DNA of 43,465 nt from an uncultured Oscillospiraceae bacterium (GCA_910588975.1 CAJUSE010000014.1:1-43465), one strand, 5' to 3'. Shown: positions 22,891 to 31,273, counted from the stretch's first letter. The notes: generated by a model not told the origin, from the sequence alone. Translations and numbers: made by a program.

Positions 22891-25083
22891 ATGAAAAAGA
22901 CAGTCAGTCTGCTCCTCTCTGCCGCCCTTATGGTGAGCCTTGTGGCCTGCGGCGGGGAGAAGACCAAGGGGGAGACCCTCACCGGCTCCGCCCAGGGCTA
23001 TTCCAGCGAGGTGAAGGTCACCCTCACCCGGGAGGACGGCAAGATCACCGCCTGCACCGTGGATGCCAGCGGCGAGACCGAGACCATCGGCGCCAAGGCC
23101 GCCGAGGAGCTCCAGAACCAGGTGGTGGCCGCCAACGGCGCCGCCATCGACGGCGTGGCCGGTGCCACCATCACCTCCAAGGCCGTCAAGGCCGCTGTGG
23201 CCGCCGCACTGGGCGAGGAGCAGGTGGAGGAGACGCCCAAGCCTGTGACTACCCCCGAGCCCAAGGCCGATGTGGCCATTGACGGCGACATCCAGCTGGG
23301 CCTGGCCTACGGCGCCGCCCACGGCACCAAGTGCTTCTCCCAGGCCTTCGCTGTGGTCCAGGGGGATACCATCGTGGCCGCCTATATCGATGAGTATCAG
23401 TTTATGGCCGGCAAGGGCGTGCCCAGCTCTGACGCCGCATTTGCCGAGGGCTATGCCGACCCCGCCAAGCCCCTGGTGAGCAAGCGGGTGAACAACACCG
23501 CTTACAGCGCCAACATGGCCAGCAAGGGCGGCTCCACCGTCCAGCTGAGCACCAACTACGACATCATCCAGGCCTTCGTGGTGGGCAAGACCATCGCCGA
23601 GGTGGAGGCTGTGGCCGGCCAGGACAACGCCGTGGACGCCGTGGCCGGTGCCACTCTGGCCGACACCGCCGGCTACCTGAAGCTCATTGCCGATGCCGCC
23701 AAGAACGCCCAGGGCGAGGCCGCCGTGGCCTACAAGGGCAGCTCTAAGGATCTGCAGCTCAACGAGGCCTTCGGCGCTGCCAACGGTGACCGTGGCTTCA
23801 CCGTCTGCGCTGCCGTGACTGCCGGCGACAAGATCCTGCTCACCTATATCGACGAATTCCAGTTCCAGGCCGACGCTCAGGGCGTGCCCAACTCTGACGT
23901 GGCTGACGGCTTTGCCGCCGGCTATGCCGACCCCGCCACACCCATCATCTCCAAGCGGGTGAACAACGACTCTTACAGCCAGATGATGGCCTCCTATGCC
24001 GGCTCCACCATCTCCATTGCCGACAACTGGAACGCCATCCAGAACCACATCAACGGCATGACCATTGCCGAGGCCGAGGCCCTGGTGGCTCAGGGCGACG
24101 GAGCTGTGGATGCCGTCACCGGCTGCACCCTGGTGAACACCGCCAAGTATGCTGATATCATCCTGGCTGCCGCCAAGGGCGGCTCCGGCCTGCGCATGGG
24201 CCTGGCCTACGGCGCTGCCCACGGCACCAAGTGCTTCTCCCAGGCCTATGCTGTCATTCAGGGCGATACCATCGTGGCCGCCCACATCGATGAGTTCCAG
24301 TTCATGGCCGGCGAGGGCGTGCCCAACTCCGACCAGGCCGAGGGCTTTGCCGCCGGCTACGCCGATGCCGAAAAGCCCCTGGTTTCCAAGCGGGTGAACA
24401 ACGAGCTTTACAGTAAGAACATGGCCGAGAAGGGCGGCGCTACCGTCAAGCTGGCCGACAGCTATGATGCCATCCAGGCCTTCGTGGTGGGCAAGACCAT
24501 CGCCGAGGTGGAGGCCGCCGCCAGCCAGGAGAACATCCTGGACGCCGTCTCCGGCAGCACCCTGGCCGATACTGCCGGCTACCTGAAGCTCATCGCCTCT
24601 GCCGCCCAGGCCGCCCAGGGCAACACCGCTGTGGAGTACGCCGGCGACATGAGCAAGCTGAAGCTGAACGTGGCCTATGGCGCCGCCCACGGCACCAAGT
24701 GCTTCACCGCCGCTGCCGCCCTCACCGACGGCGAGAACATCGTCCTGTGCGCCATTGACGACTTCCAGTTCATGGCCGGCCAGGGCGTGCCCAACTCCGA
24801 TGTGGCCGATGGCTTTGCCGCCGGCTATGCCGACCAGGCTAAGCCCCTGGTGAGCAAGCGGGTCAACGCCGATGCTTACAGCGAGAACATGTCCAGCAAG
24901 GGCGGGGCCACTGTCCGCATCGACGACAACTTCGATGCCCTGCAGAACCACGTCAACGGCATGACCATCGCCGACGCCAAGGCTCTGGCCGGCAGCGATA
25001 ACGCCGTGGATGCCGTCACCGGCTGCACCCTGGCCGACACCGCCGGCTACGTGGGCGTCATCGTCTCCGCCGCCGAGGGGTAA
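22891..25083 (+). CDS. lipoprotein with one FMN-binding domain and four tandem FMN-bind-like repeats
   Basis: The 730-residue product starts at ATG 22891, where GGAGG is seven bases upstream (an earlier ATG overlaps this site). A lipoprotein signal peptide ends in LVAC with Cys20. Residues about 35-105 form an FMN_bind domain with the flavinylation motif DGVAGATITS. After a Pro-rich linker come four units of about 145-150 residues. Each begins like GLAYGAAHGTKCFSQ and ends in a degenerate motif: DAVAGATLADTAGY, DAVTGCTLVNTAKY, DAVSGSTLADTAGY, DAVTGCTLADTAGY. Units 1 and 3 are most alike and lie exactly 900 bp apart; units 2 and 4 form the other pair, so a two-unit block was duplicated. In the repeats the FMN-accepting Thr is Ala or Val. 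An extracellular electron-transfer or flavin-related role is an inference; no ApbE gene is in the window. Confidence 0.85.
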   Translation: MKKTVSLLLSAALMVSLVACGGEKTKGETLTGSAQGYSSEVKVTLTREDGKITACTVDASGETETIGAKAAEELQNQVVAANGAAIDGVAGATITSKAVKAAVAAALGEEQVEETPKPVTTPEPKADVAIDGDIQLGLAYGAAHGTKCFSQAFAVVQGDTIVAAYIDEYQFMAGKGVPSSDAAFAEGYADPAKPLVSKRVNNTAYSANMASKGGSTVQLSTNYDIIQAFVVGKTIAEVEAVAGQDNAVDAVAGATLADTAGYLKLIADAAKNAQGEAAVAYKGSSKDLQLNEAFGAANGDRGFTVCAAVTAGDKILLTYIDEFQFQADAQGVPNSDVADGFAAGYADPATPIISKRVNNDSYSQMMASYAGSTISIADNWNAIQNHINGMTIAEAEALVAQGDGAVDAVTGCTLVNTAKYADIILAAAKGGSGLRMGLAYGAAHGTKCFSQAYAVIQGDTIVAAHIDEFQFMAGEGVPNSDQAEGFAAGYADAEKPLVSKRVNNELYSKNMAEKGGATVKLADSYDAIQAFVVGKTIAEVEAAASQENILDAVSGSTLADTAGYLKLIASAAQAAQGNTAVEYAGDMSKLKLNVAYGAAHGTKCFTAAAALTDGENIVLCAIDDFQFMAGQGVPNSDVADGFAAGYADQAKPLVSKRVNADAYSENMSSKGGATVRIDDNFDALQNHVNGMTIADAKALAGSDNAVDAVTGCTLADTAGYVGVIVSAAEG

Positions 25084-25110
25084 GACCTCACAACAACCCC
25101 ATAGAAACAG

Positions 25111-25146
25111 AGCAGGCCCGCCATCCAACGGATGACGGGCCTGCTT
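25111..25146. terminator. terminator between the FMN-bind lipoprotein and the YbjN gene
   Basis: AGCAGGCCCG-C-CATCC (25111-25126) pairs with GGATG-A-CGGGCCTGCT (25130-25145), with one mismatch and a 3-base loop, between convergent genes. T-runs are weak on both sides. Confidence 0.7.
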
Positions 25147-25198
25147 GGCTGTAAACGAATGTCTGCCGGGGCAGTGGCTGTCAAGGGGCGTCTCTTTT

Positions 25199-25669
25199 TC
25201 AGAACCGGCCGGCGCTGTTGCCTGAGCCGTTGGGGGAGCCGTTGCCGGCGGCGGGAGCGTCCTTCAGAGCGGCCAGGGTGGGGTAGGCGTCCTCGGCAAT
25301 GTTCAACAGCCGCATGAGCAGCTCCAAACAGACCTGGCCGATGGGCTGGGCCTCCACGGGCATATCCATCTGGATGCCCACCCAGCCGTCGTCCTCCAGC
25401 ACGAACTTGGCGAAGCGGTAGTCCCGGTTGAGCCGGTTGCACAGGCGCAGGGCCTCGTTCTGCTTGCCCTCGGGGATCTGGAAAAACTGGAAGGCCCGGA
25501 CGGCGGCGTCGTTGTCGGCCCCGGAGATGAAAAAGATCTGCAGGTTGTTGCCTGTTTTCATGTTGAAGCCGGTGATGACCGCCGAGCTGTTCTCCCGCTC
25601 CTCAATATTGCAGGTCCAGTTCTGGCCCTTGATGGCGGCCTCAATGTCCTTACTTGCCTGAAAAATCAT
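25199..25669 (-). CDS. YbjN-domain protein
   Basis: The 156-residue protein starts MIFQASKDIEAAIKGQNWTCNIEE at ATG 25669, preceded by GGAGG; a longer upstream frame is not supported. Residues about 15-130 have the YbjN/type III chaperone-like alpha-beta layout (FFQIPEGKQNEALRLCNRLNRDYRFAKFVLEDDGWVGIQMDMP). The tail is Gly/Asn/Ser/Ala-rich and disordered (AAGNGSPNGSGNSAGRF). Function is unknown. The promoter region is shared with the divergent aro leader. Confidence 0.8.
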   Translation of the reverse strand: MIFQASKDIEAAIKGQNWTCNIEERENSSAVITGFNMKTGNNLQIFFISGADNDAAVRAFQFFQIPEGKQNEALRLCNRLNRDYRFAKFVLEDDGWVGIQMDMPVEAQPIGQVCLELLMRLLNIAEDAYPTLAALKDAPAAGNGSPNGSGNSAGRF

Positions 25670-25795
25670 GGGAAAATACCTCCAATACGTCAAAAATAGG
25701 GTGCTGCTACCCCAAAAGAATACCAAATCCGGGAGCAAAAGGCAAGAGGAGGGACCCATCTTCATAAAAAGTTTATCCCCACGCCCCTTTTTTTG

Positions 25796-25824
25796 TTGCC
25801 TTTTTGGGAAAATGGGACTATAAT
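25796..25824 (+). promoter_or_regulatory. promoter of the aromatic amino acid operon
   Basis: TTGCCT (25796-25801) and a perfect TATAAT (25819-25824) are 17 bp apart. Transcription would start near 25831, about 23 bases before the leader ORF and 256 bases before aroF. Confidence 0.75.
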
Positions 25825-25853
25825 AGACCAAACTCACCGTGAGGGGTATCACC

Positions 25854-25943
25854 ATGAACAAGACCGTCCTCACAACTGCATCCTATTTTTCCTTTACCTA
25901 TGCCCGATTTAGCGGCATGGGCTTTTTTGCCGTGGAAAAATAG
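25854..25943 (+). CDS. candidate Phe/Tyr-rich leader peptide of the aro operon
   Basis: A 29-residue frame starts ATG at 25854 with GAGGGG eight bases upstream and ends TAG at 25941-25943. Its middle reads SYFSFTYARF and it continues GMGFFAVEK, giving five Phe (all TTT) and two Tyr. TTT is a non-preferred Phe codon next to the GC-rich genes. It lies between a perfect -10 promoter and a terminator-like hairpin, directly before the DAHP synthase gene, which is the textbook arrangement for amino acid attenuation. Regulation by phenylalanine or tyrosine supply is inferred, not shown. Confidence 0.75.
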   Translation: MNKTVLTTASYFSFTYARFSGMGFFAVEK

Positions 25944-25949
25944 GATGTA
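25877..25949 (+). promoter_or_regulatory. long stem enclosing the Phe codons of the aro leader
   Basis: TGCATCCTATTTTTCC (25877-25892) pairs with GGAAAAATAGGATGTA (25934-25949) over 16 bp with one G.U. The left arm contains the first Tyr and Phe codons and the right arm the last codons and the stop of the leader, so ribosome position decides whether it forms. An inner hairpin (CGGCA/TGCCG) lies in the loop. A separate hairpin, TCCGGCCC/GGGCCGGA, follows at 25965-25985. Confidence 0.7.
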
Positions 25950-26002
25950 CGCCGTGAGCTGTTGTCCGGCCCCCTTTGGGCCGGAGCAATACCCGAAATC
26001 AA

Positions 26003-26043
26003 AGGGGACCTCATTGACGGACATCAATGGGGCCCTCTTTTTG
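26003..26043 (+). terminator. attenuator terminator upstream of aroF
   Basis: The stem AGGG...CCTCATTGA (26003-26017) pairs with TCAATGGGG...CCCT (26024-26036) with a two-base bulge, followed by CTTTTTG. It lies 44 bases before the aroF ATG and after the leader ORF, so read-through must be regulated or partial. Confidence 0.75.
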
Positions 26044-26086
26044 TTTGGGAGAAGGGGGTAGCCCCCAAAAAAGGAGAGAGACAAAA

Positions 26087-27106
26087 ATGGTAGTCGTAAT
26101 GAAGCCGGGCACCGCCCAGAGCGAGATCGACAGGCTGGTGCGTCAATTTGAGACCCAGGGCCTCCAGGTGGGGGTCACCAAGGGGGTGGACTGCTCCATT
26201 CTGGGTCTGGTGGGGGACACCACCGGGGTGGACATCAATAAGATCTCCACCAATGACAGCGTGGAGCGGGTCATGCGGGTCAGCGAGCCCTACAAGCGGG
26301 CCAACCGGAAGTTCCACCCCGAGGACACGGTGGTCCGGGTGGGGGATGTGTCCATCGGGGCGGGCTCCTTCGCCGTCATGGCGGGGCCCTGCTCGGTGGA
26401 GAGCGAGGGGCAGGTGGTCTCGGTGGCCCGGGACGTGAAGGCCGCCGGTGCCAGACTGCTTCGGGGCGGGGCCTTCAAGCCCAGGACCAGCCCCTACGCC
26501 TTTCAGGGCATGGGGCTGGAGGGGCTGGAGCTGCTGCTGAAGGCCAAGGCCGCCACCGGCCTGCCCGTGGTCACCGAGCTGATGAGCCCCCACCACTGCC
26601 AGCTTTTTGAGGACAAGGTGGACCTCATCCAGATCGGGGCCAGGAATATGCAGAACTTTGACCTTCTCAAGGAGGTGGGCCAGCTCTCCAAGCCCGTCCT
26701 TCTGAAGCGGGGGCTCAGTGCCAGCTATGAGGAGTGGATCATGTCGGCGGAGTACATCATGGCCGCCGGCAACGAAAACGTCATCCTCTGCGAGCGGGGG
26801 GTGCGGACCTTTGAGACCTACACCCGCAACACCCTGGACGTGTCGGCCATCCCCGCCATCAAGCGGATGAGCCACCTGCCTGTCATCGTGGACCCCTCTC
26901 ACGCCGCCGGGAAGTACTGGATGGTGGAGCCCCTGGCCCTGGCCGCCGTGGCGGCGGGGGCGGACGGGCTGCTCATCGAGGTCCACAACGACCCGGAGAA
27001 CGCCCTGTGCGACGGTCAGCAGTCCCTCACCCCCCAGCGGTTTGAAAACCTGATGGGGAAAGTGCGGGCATTGGTTGACCTGATGGGGAAGAAAATGGTA
27101 CAATAA
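26087..27106 (+). CDS. aroF: DAHP synthase, type I-beta with N-terminal regulatory domain
   Basis: The 339-residue enzyme condenses phosphoenolpyruvate with erythrose 4-phosphate, the first step of the shikimate pathway. The start ATG 26087 (MVVVMKPGTAQSEIDRLV) follows AAGGAGAGAG. Residues 1-70 are the ferredoxin-like regulatory domain that in Thermotoga-type enzymes binds Phe/Tyr. The catalytic barrel has AGPCSVES, RGGAFKPRTSPYAFQG, IGARNMQNFDLL, LLKRGLS, LCERGVRTFE and VDPSHAAGK. Feedback through this domain would complement the attenuator upstream. It is the first structural gene of the aro operon. Confidence 0.96.
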   Translation: MVVVMKPGTAQSEIDRLVRQFETQGLQVGVTKGVDCSILGLVGDTTGVDINKISTNDSVERVMRVSEPYKRANRKFHPEDTVVRVGDVSIGAGSFAVMAGPCSVESEGQVVSVARDVKAAGARLLRGGAFKPRTSPYAFQGMGLEGLELLLKAKAATGLPVVTELMSPHHCQLFEDKVDLIQIGARNMQNFDLLKEVGQLSKPVLLKRGLSASYEEWIMSAEYIMAAGNENVILCERGVRTFETYTRNTLDVSAIPAIKRMSHLPVIVDPSHAAGKYWMVEPLALAAVAAGADGLLIEVHNDPENALCDGQQSLTPQRFENLMGKVRALVDLMGKKMVQ

Positions 27107-27145
27107 AAAGAATGAAAAACGTTTCATATTCCGGGAGGTGTTTCC

Positions 27146-28255
27146 ATGGAGACCATCCATGTCAATTTGGGCGAGCGCTCCTATGACATCCACATCGAAA
27201 AGGGTATTCTGGATCGGGCTGGGGCGTACATCAAGGCCGTCTGCCCCAGGGCCAAGCGGCTGGCGGTGGTCACCGATGACAACGTGGACCCCCTGTACAG
27301 CGAGCGGGTGACGGCCAGCATGGAGGCCGCCGGCTTCTATACTGGGGTATTCACCGCCCCCGCCGGGGAGAGCACCAAGTGCGTTACCCAGCTTTCCGCC
27401 CTGTGGGAGGCCTTTATGCACTTTGGCCTGACCCGCACCGACGCCGTGGTGGCCCTGGGGGGCGGCGTGGTGGGGGACCTGGCGGGCTTTGCCGCCGCCA
27501 CCATCCTCCGGGGGGTGGACTTCATCCAGATCCCCACCACCCTGCTGGCCCAAGTGGACTCCTCGGTGGGGGGCAAGGTGGCCATCGACCTGGCCCACGG
27601 CAAGAACCTGGCCGGCTGCTTCTACCAGCCCAAGCTGGTGCTCATAGACCCGGAGACCCTGAACACCCTCAGCGACCGTATTTTCAACGACGGCATGGCC
27701 GAGGTCATCAAGTACGGCTGCATTGCCAACAAGGGGCTGTTTAACTTCCTCCTGGCCCACCCCAGCCGGGAGCAGGTCATGGAGCGCATCGAGTATGTCC
27801 TCACCACCTGCTGCGATCTAAAGCGGGAGGCGGTGGAGGCCGATGAGCAGGACCGGGGGATGCGGATGCTCCTGAACTTCGGCCACACTGTGGGTCACGC
27901 CTACGAGAAGATGGGCAATTACGAGACCTGGACCCACGGCCAGGGGGTGGCCACCGGTATGTGCATGGCCGCCCGGATGGGGGTGGCCATGGGGGTCACC
28001 CCCGCCAAGGGGGTGGTGGAGTTCCTGGAGGGCCTGCTGGAGAAATTCGGCCTGCCCACCCGCATTGAGCTGGGGGAGACCCCGGAGGAGCGGGAGGACA
28101 ACTGGGAGACGGTGGAAAAGACCATCGGCCTGGACAAGAAATCTACCGGGGAGGACATCCACTTCATCCTGCTGGATACCCTGGGGGCCGCCCACGCCCA
28201 TAAAATGAGCCGGGACGAGGTGTTGAACAGGCTGGCCGCCCTCTATGGGAGATAA
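27146..28255 (+). CDS. aroB: 3-dehydroquinate synthase
   Basis: The 369-residue NAD- and metal-dependent enzyme converts DAHP to dehydroquinate. Conserved parts are GGGVVGDLAGFAAATILRGVDFIQIPTTLLAQVDSSVGGK, KNLAGCFYQPKLVLID, GMAEVIKYGCI, and the metal-binding LNFGHTVGHAYE and WTHGQGVATGM. It lies 39 bases after aroF with GGGAGGTG before the ATG. The C-terminal 30 residues are typical. It is part of the same operon. Confidence 0.97.
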   Translation: METIHVNLGERSYDIHIEKGILDRAGAYIKAVCPRAKRLAVVTDDNVDPLYSERVTASMEAAGFYTGVFTAPAGESTKCVTQLSALWEAFMHFGLTRTDAVVALGGGVVGDLAGFAAATILRGVDFIQIPTTLLAQVDSSVGGKVAIDLAHGKNLAGCFYQPKLVLIDPETLNTLSDRIFNDGMAEVIKYGCIANKGLFNFLLAHPSREQVMERIEYVLTTCCDLKREAVEADEQDRGMRMLLNFGHTVGHAYEKMGNYETWTHGQGVATGMCMAARMGVAMGVTPAKGVVEFLEGLLEKFGLPTRIELGETPEEREDNWETVEKTIGLDKKSTGEDIHFILLDTLGAAHAHKMSRDEVLNRLAALYGR

Positions 28256-28264
28256 GGTCAGCGG

Positions 28265-28337
28265 GCGCACACTATGCGGTCTCGGCTGCCGCCTCGGTCG
28301 GCGCAGGACGGGTGCCACCGGCACCCTGCGCCCCTAC
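28265..28337. repeat. GTAGGGGCG-type dispersed repeat, degenerate copy between aroB and aroA
   Basis: The segment GGTCTCGGCTGCCGCCTCGG is identical to copy 1 (15254-15273), and the right end CGCCCCTAC is kept at 28337. The left end is decayed. An inner GGTGCCACCGGCACC palindrome replaces the usual middle. It lies in an operon spacer without stopping it. Confidence 0.65.
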
Positions 28338-28361
28338 TGCACCCTGGGAAAGGAGAGTGCC

Positions 28362-29612
28362 ATGACCCTCACAATTACACCTGCCCGGCTGGCGGGCACC
28401 GTCACCCCGCCCCCCAGCAAGAGCCAGGCCCACCGGCTGCTCATTGCCGCCGCTCTGGCCCAGGGGGACAGCTATATCCGCAACCTGGGCCACTCGGAGG
28501 ACATTGACGCCACCCTGGCCTGCCTCACCGAGCTGGGGGCTGATTTTGAGGAGCTGGGGGGAGGAATGCTGGTCCACGGCATGGGGGCCAACCCCATGTC
28601 CCCCTATCGCCGACTGGCCCTGCCCCATCTGGACTGCGGGGAGAGCGGTTCCACCCTCCGCTTTCTTATCCCGGTGGCGCTGGCTGTCCGGGGGGGCGGC
28701 ATCTTTACCGGCCGTGGGCGGCTTATGGAACGGCCCCAGGAGCCCTATTTCGACCTGTTTCGGGAAAAGGGCATCTTCTTCGAGCAGAAGGAGGGCGTCC
28801 TCACGGTGCAGGGCCTTTTGAAGCCCGGGGAGTACCGGCTGCCCGGCAACGTGTCCAGCCAGTTTTTCACCGGACTGCTCTACGCCTTGCCCCTACTGGA
28901 GGGCCCTTCGGCCATCCTTCCCACCACCGAACTGGAGAGCGAGGGGTATATCCGTATGACCTGCCAGGCGTTGGAGGCCTTCGGGGTTCGGACCGGCGCC
29001 ACCCTGTCCCTGCCCCCTCAATATCACGTTCCCGGGGGCCAGGTCTATCTGCCCACCCAGATGAGCGTGGAGGGGGACTGGTCCCAGGCCGCCTTTTGGT
29101 ACGCCGCCATGTATCTGGGCCACCCGGTGGAGGTGGAGGGGCTCAGCGAGCACTCCCTTCAGGGAGACAAGATCATTAGCGAATATTATGTAAACTTATT
29201 GGGGGCTGGGGACGTGACCCTTGATGTGTCGGGCTGCCCCGACCTGGTTCCCGCCCTGGCCCTCATGGCTGCCCTGCGGGGAGGGGAGACCACCCGCATC
29301 GTCAACGCCGGGCGGCTGCGGATGAAGGAGAGTGACCGGCTGGCTGCCGTCACTTGTGAATTATGTAAACTTGGAGCCGAGATGGAGGAAGGCCCGGACT
29401 TTCTCACCATCCGGGGGGTGGAGACCCTCCGGGGAGGTGTGGAGGTGGACGCCCACAACGACCACCGCATCGCCATGATGCTGGCCATTGCCGCCACCCG
29501 GTGCCAGGCCCCCATCACCCTCACCGGGGCGGAGAGCGTGAATAAGTCCTACCCCGGCTTCTGGGAAGATTATGTCAACTTGGACGGAGCAATTCAAGAA
29601 TTGCCCGCCTGA
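28362..29612 (+). CDS. aroA: 3-phosphoshikimate 1-carboxyvinyltransferase (EPSP synthase)
   Basis: The 416-residue enzyme adds enolpyruvate to shikimate 3-phosphate. It starts MTLTITPARLAGTVTPPPSKSQAHRLLIAAAL at ATG 28362 after AAAGGAG; upstream in-frame codons run through the repeat. Landmarks are PSKSQAHR, the loop LDCGESGSTLRFLIP in place of the classical GNAGTAMR type, SSQFFTGLLYALP, RMKESDRLAAV, and DHRIAMMLAIAA. The altered substrate loop places it outside the E. coli-like class. Three copies of TTATGTNAAC lie inside this gene. Confidence 0.95.
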   Translation: MTLTITPARLAGTVTPPPSKSQAHRLLIAAALAQGDSYIRNLGHSEDIDATLACLTELGADFEELGGGMLVHGMGANPMSPYRRLALPHLDCGESGSTLRFLIPVALAVRGGGIFTGRGRLMERPQEPYFDLFREKGIFFEQKEGVLTVQGLLKPGEYRLPGNVSSQFFTGLLYALPLLEGPSAILPTTELESEGYIRMTCQALEAFGVRTGATLSLPPQYHVPGGQVYLPTQMSVEGDWSQAAFWYAAMYLGHPVEVEGLSEHSLQGDKIISEYYVNLLGAGDVTLDVSGCPDLVPALALMAALRGGETTRIVNAGRLRMKESDRLAAVTCELCKLGAEMEEGPDFLTIRGVETLRGGVEVDAHNDHRIAMMLAIAATRCQAPITLTGAESVNKSYPGFWEDYVNLDGAIQELPA

Positions 29613-30373
29613 ATTTACCCCCTTTGCAGGGGGCGGCGGAAAGGGAGAAAACCTATGGATACCTTGAAATTGGTCATTGCCAATGGGGAATATCTGGCTC
29701 AGGTCTGGGATTACCGCCGGGAGTGCCTGGAGGCGGAAAGCCGGATGGACGGCTGCGGTCCCCTCAGGAAGGCAGAGAGCCCGGAATGGTGGCTGGCCGA
29801 GACGGAAAAGTATCTCAGCCCCGACACCCTGCCCGCCGGCAAGGTGATGGCCACCCAGTTTTTGGCCATTCGGGAGCGGGACAACACGCTGGTGGGGATG
29901 CTCCAGGTGCGGCACACCCTCAACGACTATCTGGCCCAGTTTGGGGGACACATCGGCTACTCCGTCCGGCCCAGTGAGCGGCGGAAGGGCTACGCCAAGG
30001 AGATGCTCCGGCTGGTACTGCCCTACTGCAAGGACACCCTGGGTATTGACCGGCTACTCATCTTCTGCGAGAACGAGTACAGCAGCCGCACCGTCCGGGC
30101 CAACGGCGGGGTCTACGAGTGCACCGTCCACGAGCCCAACGAGGAGCTGGAGTTGGAGAAGTTCTGGATCAAGTCGACATAATTTTAGGAGGTCTCCCAT
30201 GAAATACACCATTTTTGGCGAGTCCCACGGCCCGGCCATTGGGGTGGTGCTGGAGGGGGTCCCTGCCGGGGTGGCCTTGGACTTGGAGGCCATTCAGGCC
30301 CAGCTGGACCGCCGTGCCCCGGGAAAGGATCCCACGGCCACCGCCCGAAAGGAGTCCGATTTGGTTAACATAA
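29186..30373. repeat. densest cluster of the TTATGTNAAC motif
   Basis: Perfect copies lie at 29186-29195, 29361-29370, 29570-29579 (plus) and 30364-30373 (minus), with a near match GTCGACATAA at 30173-30182. Others occur at 14500-14509, 36167-36176, 36593-36602 (plus), 38232-38241 and 38353-38362 (minus). All are inside coding regions, in more than one reading frame, and force codons such as TTA, GTA and TAT that neighbouring codons avoid. Confidence 0.7.
29655..30182 (+). CDS. GNAT family N-acetyltransferase
   Basis: The 175-residue protein starts MDTLKLVIANGEYLAQVWDYRRECLEAESRMDG. The acetyl-CoA loop is RRKGYAKEMLRLVLPYC (about residues 112-128), preceded by the strand HIGYSVRPSE, and followed by LLIFCENEYSSRT. 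It is in the aro operon between aroA and aroC; the substrate is unknown and a role in aromatic metabolism is not evident. AAGGGAG precedes the ATG. Confidence 0.88.
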   Translation: MDTLKLVIANGEYLAQVWDYRRECLEAESRMDGCGPLRKAESPEWWLAETEKYLSPDTLPAGKVMATQFLAIRERDNTLVGMLQVRHTLNDYLAQFGGHIGYSVRPSERRKGYAKEMLRLVLPYCKDTLGIDRLLIFCENEYSSRTVRANGGVYECTVHEPNEELELEKFWIKST

Positions 30374-31245
30374 TTTCTGGTTTCTTCGAGGGCAGGACCA
30401 CCGGGGCCCCCCTCACCATGGTCATTCGGAACAGCGACCAGCATTCCTCCGACTATGAGGCCATCCGCTACACCCCCCGGCCCAGCCACGGCGACTACGC
30501 CGGGTTTATCGCCTCCAAGGGGGCGTTGGACTACCGGGGCGGCGGCCACTTTTCCGGCCGGCTCACCGCTCCTCTGGTGGCCGCCGGGGCGGTGGCACGG
30601 CAGCTGCTGGCGGAGAAAAATATCTGGGTGGGGGCACATATCAGCGCCGTCTACGGCATTTTGGACGACTCTGCCCTTCAGGACCCTGAGCCGCTGAAAG
30701 CTCTGGGGGACAAGCCCTTCCCTGTGCTCAATGAGGAGAAGGGGGAGGAGATGCGCCAGGCCATTTTGGAGGCCAAGGCCGACCAGGACAGTGTGGGCGG
30801 GGCCATTGAGTGCGCCGTGGTGGGTCTCCCCGCCGGGCTGGGGGCCCCTGATTTTGGCCGCAATGTGGAGGGCGTTTTCTCCCAGTACCTCTTTGCCGTC
30901 CCCGCTGTCAAGGCGGTGGAGTTCGGCCTGGGGGCGGGGCTGGCCTACGCCCGGGGCACCGAGGCCAACGATCCCTTCGAGGTGAGGGAGGGCAGGGTGG
31001 TCACCAGGACCAACTACGCCGGCGGGGTCAACGGAGGCATCACCAACGGCATGCCGGTGGTGTTCACCGTCACGATGCGGCCCACCCCCTCCATCGGCCT
31101 GCCCCAGGAGAGCGTAGATCTGCGCACCGGGGAGGAAGTGGAGATGGAGATTACCGGCCGCCACGACCCTTGTGTGGTGCCTCGGGCGGTGCCCGTCATC
31201 GAGGCGGCGGCAGCCCTCGCCGCCTGCGAGGTGCTAAAGCTATAA
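30199..31245 (+). CDS. aroC: chorismate synthase
   Basis: The 348-residue FMN-dependent lyase makes chorismate from EPSP. It starts MKYTIFGESHGPAIGVVLEGVPAG at ATG 30199 after AGGAGGT; this is a short N-terminus, as the family normally has a few residues before the GESHG motif. RRAPGKDPTATARKESD, RPSHGDYAGFIASKGALDYRGGGHFSGR, TNYAGGVNGGITNGMPVVF and GRHDPCVVPRAVPV are all present. The FMN-binding and His catalytic regions look intact. It lies 16 bases after the GNAT gene. Confidence 0.96.
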   Translation: MKYTIFGESHGPAIGVVLEGVPAGVALDLEAIQAQLDRRAPGKDPTATARKESDLVNIISGFFEGRTTGAPLTMVIRNSDQHSSDYEAIRYTPRPSHGDYAGFIASKGALDYRGGGHFSGRLTAPLVAAGAVARQLLAEKNIWVGAHISAVYGILDDSALQDPEPLKALGDKPFPVLNEEKGEEMRQAILEAKADQDSVGGAIECAVVGLPAGLGAPDFGRNVEGVFSQYLFAVPAVKAVEFGLGAGLAYARGTEANDPFEVREGRVVTRTNYAGGVNGGITNGMPVVFTVTMRPTPSIGLPQESVDLRTGEEVEMEITGRHDPCVVPRAVPVIEAAAALAACEVLKL

Positions 31246-31273
31246 GGGGGCTTGTATGGAGGATTTTGTCCCT

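Noticed and set aside
22780..25128. 782-aa open frame on the minus strand opposite the FMN-bind lipoprotein
   Set aside because: It is a composition artefact: Gly/His/Val-rich, no ribosome site, and it mirrors the repeats of the true gene. Similar long antisense frames lie opposite the SLH protein, fakA and proS.
29361..29370. TTATGTAAAC as a TyrR-type operator (TGTAAA-N6-TTTACA)
   Set aside because: The motif has no inverted half-site at the required distance, lies within coding sequence and also occurs in rlmA and DUF4130 genes, so it is not specific to aromatic genes.
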